64,000 bases of DNA, from positions 1 through 64,000 of the forward strand of contig NZ_JAICYI010000007.1 in the NCBI RefSeq assembly GCF_025934275.1, read 5' to 3'. Below the pieces are notes generated by a model. The model was not told the origin of the DNA, searched no databases, and worked only from the letters and a program-made list of their open reading frames with translations. Both the position numbers and the translations under genes were made by a program. Origin of the DNA: Phenylobacterium sp. (lineage in GTDB: Bacteria > Pseudomonadota > Alphaproteobacteria > Caulobacterales > Caulobacteraceae). Shown here piece by piece: positions 7,823-18,023 of this stretch. Each line of letters opens with the position of its first letter. Positions within the stretch are counted from its first letter, which is position 1.

Positions 7823-8482
7823 TTAGAGCGCGGTCGCGCGACGGGCCTCGACGAGGCCGCTCAAGGTCGCGGTGATGTCGTGGAAGGTCTCGAACGGGTG
7901 GTGGGTCTCGCCGCGTCCGGCGGCGTAGTCGGCGAGCGCCCCCTTGGCGAACAGGATGTCGGCGCGGTGGCTGACGCAGAAGTCGCTCCGCCCGTCGCCG
8001 ATATAGACCAGCGTCTGGGCGGGCCCCATGCGGCCGGCCGCCGCCTCGCACTTGCAGACCCCGGCCCCGGCCGCGCAGCCCGCGCGCCGGTGCGGCTGGG
8101 CGAGCCGCCGGGCGTCCGGATCGCCCGCGAGCTCATTGGAGACGATCGGCAGGCCGGCCAAGCCGTGCCGGTCCAGGATGCGGCGGATGAAGCGGTCCAC
8201 GCCGTCGGAGACGATGGTCAGCGGAACGGCGTGGTCGGCGCACCAGGCGGCGAAGGCGGGGAAGCCCGGATCGATCTCGACGGCGTCCAGCACCGCCTCG
8301 AGCTCGGCGTCGGAGCCCCGGATCAGCGCGATCTGGCCGCGCATGCAGGCCGCCGCGTCGATGCGCCCGGCGAGCCAGTCGGCCTCCAGCGCCTCCCACT
8401 CGGGCGCCGCGAGCCGGCTCAGGACGCGGTCGGTCGTGTCGACGACCGAGACGGTCCCGTCGAAATCGCAGAACACTTGCAT
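7823..8482 (-). CDS. MtnX-like HAD-IB family phosphatase
   Basis: A 219-residue HAD hydrolase opening with the nucleophile motif FCDFDGTVS (DxDGT) within the first ten residues, then IVSDGVD (motif II Ser) and YIGDGRSDFCVS (motif IV). A Cys-rich stretch with VCKCE matches the MtnX/SerB-like branch. The ATG at 8482 puts the catalytic Asp near the N-terminus and has GGGGGAAGGA about 11 nt upstream; an in-frame start at 8509 is less likely. It is the first gene of the operon and ends 14 nt before the aminotransferase. It probably dephosphorylates a small precursor of the amine; the methionine-salvage reaction itself is unlikely because no other mtn gene is nearby. Confidence 0.85.
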   Translation of the reverse strand: MQVFCDFDGTVSVVDTTDRVLSRLAAPEWEALEADWLAGRIDAAACMRGQIALIRGSDAELEAVLDAVEIDPGFPAFAAWCADHAVPLTIVSDGVDRFIRRILDRHGLAGLPIVSNELAGDPDARRLAQPHRRAGCAAGAGVCKCEAAAGRMGPAQTLVYIGDGRSDFCVSHRADILFAKGALADYAAGRGETHHPFETFHDITATLSGLVEARRATAL

Positions 8483-8514
8483 ACGCGGCGACGTCCTTCC
8501 CCCGGACATCAGCC

Positions 8515-8546
8515 CTATATTTCAAACCTGACGCGAACCTGACGCG
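8515..8546 (-). promoter_or_regulatory. Operon promoter with two perfect 11-bp direct repeats
   Basis: On the plus strand AACCTGACGCG occurs twice in tandem, at 8525-8535 and 8536-8546. Read on the minus strand this is CGCGTCAGGTT twice, followed by an AT-rich element (AATATAG near 8515-8521) that fits a -10 box. The -35 would fall inside the upstream repeat. Tandem 11-bp repeats covering the -35 are the classic site of OmpR/PhoB-type activators, and an OmpR-type regulator is encoded 1.5 kb upstream. The repeats are seen directly; the binding protein is inference. Confidence 0.6.
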
Positions 8547-8616
8547 GCGTTTCCCTCACGGGGACAGACCGCCGCAGCTCGCGCTCGCTCAAACACCTCG
8601 CCGGAGTAACAACCCC

Positions 8617-8637
8617 CCTCCTCCTCGATGGAGGAGG
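8617..8637 (-). terminator. Hairpin after the two-component operon
   Basis: CCTCCTCC and GGAGGAGG form a perfect 8-bp stem with a 5-nt loop, 18 nt beyond the sensor-kinase stop. On the minus strand it is followed by a G-run and GTTGTT rather than a clean T tract, so it is a plausible but weak intrinsic terminator separating the two-component genes from the lipid-type operon. Confidence 0.4.
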
Positions 8638-8654
8638 AAGGGTCTGTTTGGATG

Positions 8655-10070
8655 TCATCTCTGGTCCCCCCTCAGCGCCTCGGGCACCTCGACCTCGACG
8701 CGCAGGCCGGGCGCGCCGTCCTCGCGCTCGCCCAGCTGCAGGCGGCCGTTCAGGAGGCGCACCGCCTCGCCGACGATCGACAGCCCCAGCCCCGCCCCGC
8801 TCGGCGAGGCGGCCGGGCCGCGGTGGAACCGCTCCAGCACCTTGTCGCGCTCTCCTGGCGGGATTCCGGGCCCCGCGTCGGTGACCACCAGCCGGTGGCG
8901 CCCGGCGGCGCTCGACAGCCGCACCGCCACCTCCGAGCGTTCGGGGGCATGGTTGATCGCGTTCTCCACGAGGTTGGTGGCGATCAGCCGCAGCAGGTCC
9001 GGGTCGCCGCTGGTGAAGGCGCCGCGGCCCTCGAACGAGAGCTCCACCTTTCGGCGCGCCGCCACCGGCGCGAGGTCGGCCAGCGCCGCCACCGTCTCCT
9101 CGCGCAGGTCGCCGGCCTTGCCGGAGGGCGCGCGGCTCGCCTCCAGGCGGGCAAGCGTCAGCAGCCGGTCGGTGAGCGCCGAGGCGCGGTCGACGCTTTC
9201 CACCAGCTGGGCGGTCATCGCCTGGCGCTCGGCGGGATCGGCCTCGCCGGCGATCAACTGGGTCTGCAGCTTCACCGCCGCCAGCGGGGTGCGCAGCTGG
9301 TGGGCGGCGTCGTCGAGGAACCGGCGCTCGTGCTGCAGCGAGCGATCAATGCGCTCGAACAGCCGGTTGATAGAGCGGACCAGCGGGTGCAGGTCGCGCG
9401 GCCAGGGCTCGAGCGGCAGGGGCGAGAGGTCGCGCAGCGTCCGCCGCCCGATCTCCGCGATCAGCGTGCGCAGCGCCTGCAGCCCGTCGCTCAGGGAGAG
9501 CCAGATCAGCACGCCCGCGGTCGGGATGAGCAGCAGCAGCGGCAGCGCCAGGCCGAGCGCGATGCCCTGCACGAGCACCAGGCGGATGCCGCTGCGCTCG
9601 CCCACCTGCACCACGACGTTCTGCCTGGCGACGCGCAGCGAATAGACGCGCCAACGGTGCTTCGGACCGGCGATCTCGGAGAACCCGCTCTGCACTGGCG
9701 GGGCGACGAGCGGCGGTCCGGTGTCGGAGCGCATGACCAGCCGGCCGTCGCGCCAGATGCGGAACATCCGCCAGTCGGCGTAGGCGTCGAACGCCTGGCG
9801 TTCGTCGGGGCTGAGGATGGCGCTGTCCTCGACGCTGAGCTCCGAAAGGTTCTTGGCCTCGGCAGCTTCGGAGACCTCCTCGTCCACCAGGGCGCGCAGG
9901 ACGTTGGCCCCGATGATCAGCTGGCCGTCATAGATCTCGTTGATCCGCTTCTGGGCGGTGAAGAAGGCGATCGAGCCCACCGCCAGCACGATCAGCAGGA
10001 ACAGCAGCCCGATGCGGCCGAACAGCGCCGCCAGCAGCGAGGTCGAGCGTGCCAGCGGCCGGCGGGTCAT
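8655..10070 (-). CDS. Sensor histidine kinase, QseC/TctE-like
   Basis: A 471-residue membrane kinase. One helix lies near 14-38, a periplasmic sensor follows (about 40-165), then a second helix (about 166-192), a HAMP-like linker, the HisKA box with phospho-acceptor His257 (DDAAHQLRTPLAA) and a HATPase domain with N box (LVENAINHAP), G1 (DAGPGIP) and G2 (GAGLGLSIV). The ATG overlaps the regulator stop (ATGA), so the pair is co-translated. The sensor domain resembles the two-component sensor N-terminal domain of QseC/TctE kinases; the signal is unknown. Its position directly upstream of the lipid-type operon suggests an envelope signal controlling that operon. Confidence 0.9.
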   Translation of the reverse strand: MTRRPLARSTSLLAALFGRIGLLFLLIVLAVGSIAFFTAQKRINEIYDGQLIIGANVLRALVDEEVSEAAEAKNLSELSVEDSAILSPDERQAFDAYADWRMFRIWRDGRLVMRSDTGPPLVAPPVQSGFSEIAGPKHRWRVYSLRVARQNVVVQVGERSGIRLVLVQGIALGLALPLLLLIPTAGVLIWLSLSDGLQALRTLIAEIGRRTLRDLSPLPLEPWPRDLHPLVRSINRLFERIDRSLQHERRFLDDAAHQLRTPLAAVKLQTQLIAGEADPAERQAMTAQLVESVDRASALTDRLLTLARLEASRAPSGKAGDLREETVAALADLAPVAARRKVELSFEGRGAFTSGDPDLLRLIATNLVENAINHAPERSEVAVRLSSAAGRHRLVVTDAGPGIPPGERDKVLERFHRGPAASPSGAGLGLSIVGEAVRLLNGRLQLGEREDGAPGLRVEVEVPEALRGDQR

Positions 10071-10729
10071 GCTTCCTTCGGGATCGTGTAGCCGAGGCCG
10101 CGGGCGGTGACGATCAGCCCGGGGCCGAGCTTGCGCCTGAGGCCATAGACCGCGACCTCGATGGTGTTGCTCTCGACATCGGCGGTGTCGTCGTAGAGCG
10201 CGCCTTCCAGCTCCTCCTTGGAGACGAACTGGCCCATCCGCCGCATCAGAGCGGCGAGCACCTTGAACTCCTTGGCGGTGACGGCGACCGGCCCGCCGGC
10301 GTTGGCAACGGTGCGGGCGGCGAGGTCGACGCTGACGCCGTGGGCGGCGAGCGCATCCGACGTGCGCTGCTCGCGGCGGCGGATCTGGGCGCGGATGCGG
10401 GCCAGAAGCTCGTCGAGATCGAACGGCTTGACCACATAGTCGTCGGCGCCGGCGTCGAGACCCTCCACCTTCTGCTCCGGCCGGTCGCGGGCGGTGACGA
10501 TGATCACCGGCGTCGCGTCGCGGCGGCCGCGGATGGTCTTCAGCGCCTGCAGTCCGGAGACGGTGGGAAGCCCGAGGTCCAGCAGGATCAGGGCGTAGGG
10601 GTTGGCCCGCGCCGCGGCGATCGCATCCTCGCCGGCGCCCACCACATCGACGGTGTAGCCCGCCCGCTGCAGGGCGCGCCGCAGGCCCTGCGCCAGCATC
10701 GGGTCGTCCTCGGCGATCAGCAGCCGCAT
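10067..10729 (-). CDS. OmpR-family response regulator
   Basis: A 220-residue regulator with a receiver domain (acidic pocket EDD at 7-9, phospho-acceptor Asp51, Lys in VVKPFD) and a C-terminal winged helix (VTAKEFKVLAALMRR, then VAVYGLRRKLG and ARGLGYTI). The nearest known types are QseB/TctD/PmrA. These bind direct repeats about 11 bp apart, and such a repeat pair lies in the promoter of the operon just downstream (8525-8546). The gene overlaps its kinase by 4 nt. About 245 nt separate it from the TonB receptor; I see no copy of the 11-bp repeat before it, so self-regulation is not evident. Confidence 0.92.
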   Translation of the reverse strand: MRLLIAEDDPMLAQGLRRALQRAGYTVDVVGAGEDAIAAARANPYALILLDLGLPTVSGLQALKTIRGRRDATPVIIVTARDRPEQKVEGLDAGADDYVVKPFDLDELLARIRAQIRRREQRTSDALAAHGVSVDLAARTVANAGGPVAVTAKEFKVLAALMRRMGQFVSKEELEGALYDDTADVESNTIEVAVYGLRRKLGPGLIVTARGLGYTIPKEA

Positions 10730-10751
10730 GGGGCTTCAAGGCTTCCGCTCG

Positions 10752-10769
10752 TCCCGGCGAAGGCCGGGA
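10752..10769. repeat. REP-like palindrome
   Basis: TCCCGGC, GAAG and GCCGGGA form a perfect 7-bp inverted repeat. The surrounding words (gctcgtcccggcgaaggccg) match the common bacterial interspersed palindrome type. A shorter relative lies at 17887-17904. Both sit in non-coding or decayed DNA. Confidence 0.55.
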
Positions 10770-10923
10770 TCCAGATCTCGAACGCTCAGGCTAACCGGAG
10801 CGCCTCCGCGCATCCAGAACCCAGTCTCGGTCGACCCATCTGGGTCGCGGCCGGAGTTTATCCTCGCGCCGGCCGTGCGGCCGGACCCGGGGGCCGGGAT
10901 GAGCGATACGCGAGCAAACGAAA

Positions 10924-10951
10924 GGGCGCCCCGCCGCGAAGCGGAGCGCCC
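10924..10951 (-). terminator. Rho-independent terminator of the TonB receptor gene
   Basis: GGGCGCTCCGC and GCGGGGCGCCC pair over 11 bp with one mismatch around a TTCGC loop. On the minus strand the hairpin is followed by TTTCGTTT. It lies 24 nt past the receptor stop codon and so fits termination of that gene. Confidence 0.75.
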
Positions 10952-10974
10952 TGCCGATGGGGTAGGCTTAGTCT

Positions 10975-13854
<2,880 letters not shown>

Positions 13855-14381
13855 TGGAATTAGCCTCCCCAAGTGCGGTTGAGCGCTTGTTGTGTCGCGC
13901 TTCGGCAACGAGGCTGCGGCGCCTCGCCAACGCCGTCAACACATCCGTATGTTATCAATGTTCTGCAATAGAACGCGCGCAGGTTGTATGCCGCGGCCGA
14001 GCGAGAACTGCGCCTGCCCGACGTTTCGCCGCTCCGGCGCCACGCTCCTGTCCCAATCGGCGCGCCGCGCGTCGGCGCGGAAACCTGCGGGCGACGCCCG
14101 CGGCGCCGCTTGCGCGGCCCGCTCGCGCCCTGCGCTGCGCCCATGCGCGGCGCCTGTCGCCGACGCGCCTCGGCCCGGCCGAAGAGCGGCGCTGGGCGAG
14201 CGCAGCTTGCGGTAGAGCTAGCCCCGCGGACCCCAGACGCGGCGCTTCGCCGCCGTCGCACGCGGACCGCCCGCCGTGGCTTGCAGGTCACGCTTGGCCT
14301 CCGCGGCGGCCCCCCGCCCATTGCGGAGCCGCGCGGCTTTGGGCAAAGCTCGCCGGCGTATTCGGGCGGAGGCCGATTCCT
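13855..14381. other. Long intergenic region between receptor and VOC gene
   Basis: No supported gene lies in these 527 bases; open frames here are GC-driven, low-complexity Arg/Ala/Pro runs. The left end must hold the receptor promoter. GTTC-N7-GAAC at 13960-13974 is a small inverted repeat that could be an operator. The rest contains many short GCGCGG-type words but no clear terminator or RNA. Confidence 0.4.
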
Positions 14382-14762
14382 ATGTTTTCGCACATCATGG
14401 TCGGGACCAACGACCTGGACCGCGCCAAGTCGTTCTACGACCAGGTCCTGGGCACGCTGGGCGTGCCGCCCGGCCGGGTCGACCGTCACCGGGTGTTCTA
14501 CATGACCTCGACCGGCGTCTTCGCCGTCACCCTGCCGATCGACGGCCAGCCCGCGACCCACGCCAACGGCGGCACCGTCGGCTTCGCCGCCGCCTCGCCC
14601 GCCCAGGCCGACGCCTGGCACGCCGCCGGCGTCGCCAACGGCGGGACCTCGATCGAGGACCCGCCCGGCGTGCGCGAGGGTCCGACCGGCAAGCTCTACC
14701 TCGCCTACCTGCGCGACCCGGACGGCAACAAGATCTGCGCCCTGCACCGCATCCCCGCCTGA
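14382..14762 (+). CDS. VOC-family (glyoxalase/bleomycin resistance-like) protein
   Basis: A 126-residue single-module VOC protein. It begins MFSHIMVGTNDLDRAKSFYD, with the first-strand His used as a metal ligand in this superfamily, and ends with AYLRDPDGNKICALHR, the usual DPDGN turn and last strand. GGAGG lies 10 nt before the ATG. VOC proteins of this length dimerise and act as lyases, dioxygenases or binding proteins; here the terminal Glu of the classic metal triad is not obvious (KICAL), so catalysis is uncertain. It stops 7 nt before the thioesterase start, so the two are probably co-transcribed. Confidence 0.85.
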   Translation: MFSHIMVGTNDLDRAKSFYDQVLGTLGVPPGRVDRHRVFYMTSTGVFAVTLPIDGQPATHANGGTVGFAAASPAQADAWHAAGVANGGTSIEDPPGVREGPTGKLYLAYLRDPDGNKICALHRIPA

Positions 14763-14769
14763 CGCGCGG

Positions 14770-15189
14770 ATGACCGATGCCGTCGCCCCGACCCTGCAGG
14801 CGACCCTCGGCCAGGTGCGGGTGATCAGTTCCGAGCCCGGCCGCTCGGTGATCGAGTACCAGGTGGGACCGCAGATGTGCCATTCCGGCGGGGTGGCGCA
14901 AGGCGGCTTTGTCTGCGGCTGGATCGACGCGGCCATGGCGCATGCGTCGATCTCGCTGATGCCTGACATGACGCCGATGTCGCTGGAGCTGAAGGTGAGC
15001 TACTTCGCCCCGGCCCGGCCCGGCCCGGTCGTCGCCGAGGGCTGGATCGAGCGGCGAGGCCGGGCGACCTGCTTCGCCGAGGGCCGCCTCGTCGACGCCG
15101 AGGGCAAGGTGCTGGCCAAGGCCAGCTCGACCATCCGCCTGATCCCGCGCGAGGCCGTCGAGGCGAGCGCACGCCGCGCGATCGGCTGA
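14770..15189 (+). CDS. PaaI-type hotdog-fold thioesterase
   Basis: A 139-residue hotdog protein. The segment HSGGVAQGGFVCGWIDAAMA is the central-helix region of PaaI/YigI-type acyl-CoA thioesterases (the usual HGGxxxxLxD with an added VCGW), and SLELKVSYFAPARPGPVVAE is the following strand pair. The family hydrolyses aryl- or acyl-CoA thioesters to free CoA. It is co-directional with the VOC gene 7 nt upstream, which has no obvious functional link. The Asp of WIDAAMA probably serves as the catalytic acid. The substrate is unknown. Confidence 0.85.
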   Translation: MTDAVAPTLQATLGQVRVISSEPGRSVIEYQVGPQMCHSGGVAQGGFVCGWIDAAMAHASISLMPDMTPMSLELKVSYFAPARPGPVVAEGWIERRGRATCFAEGRLVDAEGKVLAKASSTIRLIPREAVEASARRAIG

Positions 15190-15280
15190 GCCGCGTTCGC
15201 CCGCCATGCGGCGTTGTCAGGGCGCCGACCGGGGACTATCCTAGGTTTAGGCATCGGGGGGCCAGGACGGGACGCACGCC

Positions 15281-15463
15281 ATGGAAGAATGGGCGCGGCT
15301 GCAGAACATCCGGCACTTCGAACGCGATCTCGAGCAGGAAACCGACCCGGAGAAGCGCCGCCGCCTGGCGCAGTTCATCGCCGACGAGCGCGCCCGCCTC
15401 GCCGAGGCCAAGCGCGGCAACCGCGCCAAGCCGGCCGCCGAGGACGTGAAGCCGGCCCCCTGA
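15281..15463 (+). CDS. Small conserved-looking helical protein
   Basis: A 60-residue charged protein starting MEEWARLQNIRHFERDLEQE and continuing with a predicted helix rich in Arg/Glu, ending in a Lys/Pro/Ala tail. The strong alternation of Arg, Glu and Ala and the G/C-rich third positions argue for real coding. It has no signal peptide or membrane segment. The Shine-Dalgarno region is weak (ggacggg about 9 nt upstream). A perfect hairpin follows 7 nt after the stop codon, which supports a discrete transcription unit. I do not recognise a function. Confidence 0.6.
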   Translation: MEEWARLQNIRHFERDLEQETDPEKRRRLAQFIADERARLAEAKRGNRAKPAAEDVKPAP

Positions 15464-15469
15464 CGCGAC

Positions 15470-15495
15470 AACGCCTGCCGGGGTGGGCAGGCGTT
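15470..15495 (+). terminator. Hairpin after the 60-residue ORF
   Basis: AACGCCTGCC and GGCAGGCGTT form a perfect 10-bp stem with a 6-nt GGGGTG loop, starting 7 nt past the stop codon. There is no T tract, so it is a hairpin terminator candidate or an mRNA 3' stabiliser. Confidence 0.5.
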
Positions 15496-15829
15496 CCGCG
15501 CCGCGAGGGAGGTCCGCGGCCAGTGGGACTTGCGGCTTGGCGGCCGCAGGCGGGTGGCGCCGAGGCGCCGCCCCTGCTGCCTGGCGGCCGCGAAGGTCGA
15601 ACCCTCCGCTGCCTCGGCGGCCGCAGCCCTCGGGGAAAGGCCGCGGCCTGTCAGCCGCAATTCCAGTCTGTCTTCCGGTCGGCGGCTCGAGGTTGAGAGG
15701 AGAGAGGGGAGCAGGCCGGCGACAGGATCGGTTCTAGCCCCGCGGGGATGGCGCGGCCATTCCGGTCATCTCCTTACGGGCTTCTACCTAGGGAATCCGG
15801 CCCCGCGGCGCCCGAGCGCGGCCGCCCGC
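15496..15829. other. Intergenic region without a recognisable gene
   Basis: These 334 bases lie between convergent genes. They contain GC-rich imperfect repeats around gccgaggcgccg and gcctcggcggccg but no credible ORF, RNA or promoter that I can see. Confidence 0.4.
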
Positions 15830-16159
15830 TCAGCGGATCGCGCCGACCATCGCGACCATCCCCACCAGCAGCGCGCCCAGGATCCAGGCGCCGGCCTTCC
15901 AGGCAAACGCCTCCTCCGGATAGTCGGCCATCCGCCTGCGGAGCTGCCGCAGCCACTCGCGCGCCACCTGGCCGGCGTCGTCCATGTCGAGCTCACGCCC
16001 GGCGCCGAACGCCGGCGGGACCAGGTCGAGCCGTTCGGCCAGCCGATGCGCGGCCAGGAGGATCCGCCGGGCGGCCCGCGCGGAGCTGCGGGCGACCCTC
16101 TCGCGGAGGCTGCGATCCTCCAGCACCTCGTCGTAAGGCATCAGGATCGGGATCGGCAT
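15830..16159 (-). CDS. Hypothetical protein with a C-terminal membrane anchor
   Basis: A 109-residue protein of unknown function. A basic helical N-terminal part (DRSLRERVARSSARAARRIL) is followed by an acidic/polar region and a C-terminal hydrophobic helix of about 18 residues (AGAWILGALLVGMVAMVG) ending almost at the stop. This topology suggests a tail-anchored inner-membrane protein with its body in the cytoplasm. The start is uncertain: the ATG used lacks a good ribosome site, and Met7 is an alternative. It is divergent from the GNAT gene, with about 110 nt between. Confidence 0.5.
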   Translation of the reverse strand: MPIPILMPYDEVLEDRSLRERVARSSARAARRILLAAHRLAERLDLVPPAFGAGRELDMDDAGQVAREWLRQLRRRMADYPEEAFAWKAGAWILGALLVGMVAMVGAIR

Positions 16160-16272
16160 GGCGCTGGCCCGCGCGCGCGGGCTCCCTGGCTTGACCTCCC
16201 GTCCGCAAGCCTCAACCCGCCAAGCGCCGCCGCTGTTCCGCCGCTCCGCCGGGCGCCTTAGAACGAGGCGCC

Positions 16273-16698
16273 ATGACCACCTACGCCATCGCCCGCGCGG
16301 CCGATCCGGTCCGCGCCCACGAAGCCATCTGGGCCCACCTGCTGGCCTTCAACCAGGCCGCCGTGGGCGACGCCGAGGGGGCGCCGTTCGCCCTGGAGAT
16401 CACCGCCGACGGCGACCCGGCCGTGCGCGGCGGGCTCTGGGCGGCCTCGCTGTGGGGCTCGTTCTACATCGGCCTGGTGATCACGCCGGCCGAGGCGCGC
16501 GGCCACGGGCTCGGCCGCGAGCTGATGCGACGCGCCGAGGCCGAGGCCCGCGCCCGCGGCTGCCGCCAGATGTGGCTCGACACCTTCGCCTTCCAGGCGC
16601 GGCCGTTCTACGAGCAGCTGGGCTTCACGCTGTTCGGCCAGATCGACGGCCCGCCGCCGATCTTCCCGCGCTACTTCATGCAGAAGCTGCTGGACTGA
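16273..16698 (+). CDS. GNAT-family N-acetyltransferase
   Basis: A 141-residue acetyltransferase with the acetyl-CoA pyrophosphate loop RGHGLGRELMRRAE (motif A, preceded by IGLVITPAEA) and the motif B end RPFYEQLGFTLFGQID. Length and layout match single-domain GNAT enzymes that acetylate small amines or protein N-termini. GAGGC lies just before the ATG. It stands alone between unrelated genes, so the substrate is not suggested by context. Confidence 0.85.
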   Translation: MTTYAIARAADPVRAHEAIWAHLLAFNQAAVGDAEGAPFALEITADGDPAVRGGLWAASLWGSFYIGLVITPAEARGHGLGRELMRRAEAEARARGCRQMWLDTFAFQARPFYEQLGFTLFGQIDGPPPIFPRYFMQKLLD

Positions 16699-16780
16699 CC
16701 CCGCCTCGCGGGCCTGGATTGCATCGGCGACCCGCCTCGCTCATCATCCGGGGCCGAACAGCAACGGGCGGGGGTGCGTT

Positions 16781-17479
16781 GTGGGAAGCGATCCAGGTCA
16801 TCTGTCGAGCGGCGCGCTGGTCAGCGTCGTGATCGTGGCGGGGTTGATGCTGTGGCGGGTGGCGCGGATGGGCGCGCTCACCGGCCAGACGCGGCCGCTG
16901 GACATGGGCCGGCTGTGGATCGGGCCGCTGCTCTACATCGGCCTGGGCGCCCTGGTCATCGCCGCCCAGCCGCCGCAGGGCCTCGAGTGGCTGTGGCTGA
17001 TCGCCGGCGCGGCCATCGGCGGCATGCTCGGCTGGTGGCGCGGCAAGACCATCGAGATCATCGTCCACCCGGGCCTGGGGACGCTCAGCGCCCGCACCTC
17101 GTCGGCCGGCGCGGTGTTCCTGATCGGCCTCATCGCGCTGCGCTACGGCCTTCGCTACCTGCTGGTGGGCGAGGCCGGTGCGCTGCACCTGACGGTCAAG
17201 GTGGTGACCAGCCTGTTCCTGGCCTTCGCGCTCGGACTGATGGTCATGCAGCGAGTGGAGATGACGCTCCGCGCCAACCGCCTGCTGACCGAGGCCACGG
17301 CCGCCGCAGGCCCGGGCGCGCTCCAGTCGGCCGCCCCGAACGTCCCGGCGGGCGGCCCCGACGGCGCGCCGGCCGCGGCGGCGACGGCGCGGGCCGGCAT
17401 GTCGAGCCTGCAGCTCATCCTCATGGCCGCGGCGGTCTTCGCGGCCGTCGTCATCATCGGCCTCACCCTGCCCCGCTGA
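16781..17479 (+). CDS. Polytopic inner-membrane protein of unknown function
   Basis: A 232-residue protein started at GTG with a G-rich stretch (gggcggggg) upstream. Hydrophobic helices fall near 10-28, 42-62, 66-84, 108-128 and 138-158. A Pro/Ala/Gly-rich linker follows (about 170-200), then a final helix (about 208-230). The pattern TGQTRPLDMGRLWIGPLLY resembles CcdC/DUF1453-like membrane proteins, but I am not certain. There are no catalytic motifs. The next ORF downstream is a peptidase remnant. Confidence 0.6.
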   Translation: MGSDPGHLSSGALVSVVIVAGLMLWRVARMGALTGQTRPLDMGRLWIGPLLYIGLGALVIAAQPPQGLEWLWLIAGAAIGGMLGWWRGKTIEIIVHPGLGTLSARTSSAGAVFLIGLIALRYGLRYLLVGEAGALHLTVKVVTSLFLAFALGLMVMQRVEMTLRANRLLTEATAAAGPGALQSAAPNVPAGGPDGAPAAAATARAGMSSLQLILMAAAVFAAVVIIGLTLPR

Positions 17480-17583
17480 GCCTACGGCTCGCCGCGATCA
17501 GCGACGCCGCAGTCTCCACCGTGCCGATCCTTAACTGGCCCGGGCCTGCGTGGCGTGATCCCCCTGCGCGTGGGAGGTGACGC

Positions 17584-17886
17584 ATGGGGGCGACATCGGT
17601 CCTGGCGGCAGGCGCAAGGCGCAGGCCCCCGCACCTCGCGGCCTGGGCCTGGCTGATCGCGGCGCTGGCGGCGCTCGCGGAGCGCCGCGCCGACGCCTTC
17701 GGCGTCCACGTCGCGGGCAGCGGCACGGCCGCCGCCGCCATGATCGCCCGCTCGGACGCCTGCGCCCACGCCCGCCCGCCTGCGGGCCGGCTCGAGACCC
17801 TCTACCGGCTAAACCACCCCACCACCGCCGAGCGCATCGCTGCGCTGCGCGCCATGGGCGGGCTGAGCCGCATCCTCCCTCGCTCA
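17584..17886 (+). pseudogene. C-terminal remnant of an M48-family metalloprotease
   Basis: The reading frame from an ATG preceded by GGGAGGTGA encodes AERRADAFGVHVAG and LYRLNHPTTAERIAALRAM. These correspond to the third-ligand helix (E-x-x-AD) and the conserved C-terminal HP-x-x-x-ERI-x-x-L segment of M48 (HtpX/Ste24-like) peptidases. The HExxH catalytic helix and everything before it are absent, so no protease activity is possible. Just past this homology the frame runs into a REP-like palindrome and then non-homologous sequence overlapping the next, convergent gene. I read this as a truncated gene. The good ribosome site means a short peptide could still be made. Confidence 0.6.
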
Positions 17887-17904
17887 TCCCCACGCAAGCG
17901 GGGA
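17887..17904. repeat. REP-like palindrome at the end of the M48 remnant
   Basis: TCCCC and GGGGA flank acgcaagc in the phrase cgctcatccccacgcaagcg, a variant of the interspersed palindrome at 10752-10769. It lies exactly where homology to M48 peptidases ends, so it may mark the break point. Confidence 0.45.
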
Positions 17905-18023
17905 CACAGGCAGCGGGACAGTGGAGATTCCGATCATCTTCCGGCTGCGGCGGTAGCTGCGGCAGTGCGGAAATGCGGCGTCAATGGAGGGCCGGCGCCT
18001 ATGCTCAATCGGGGAGCGACCGC

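Noticed and set aside
7809-8051. Extension of the aminotransferase to 546 residues
   Set aside because: The extra part overlaps the HAD phosphatase in another frame, while AAGGAG sits 10 nt before the internal ATG at 7808.
13960-13974. LexA (SOS) box at GTTC-N7-GAAC
   Set aside because: Alphaproteobacterial LexA sites are direct repeats of GTTC; this is an inverted repeat, and a TonB receptor is not a typical SOS gene.
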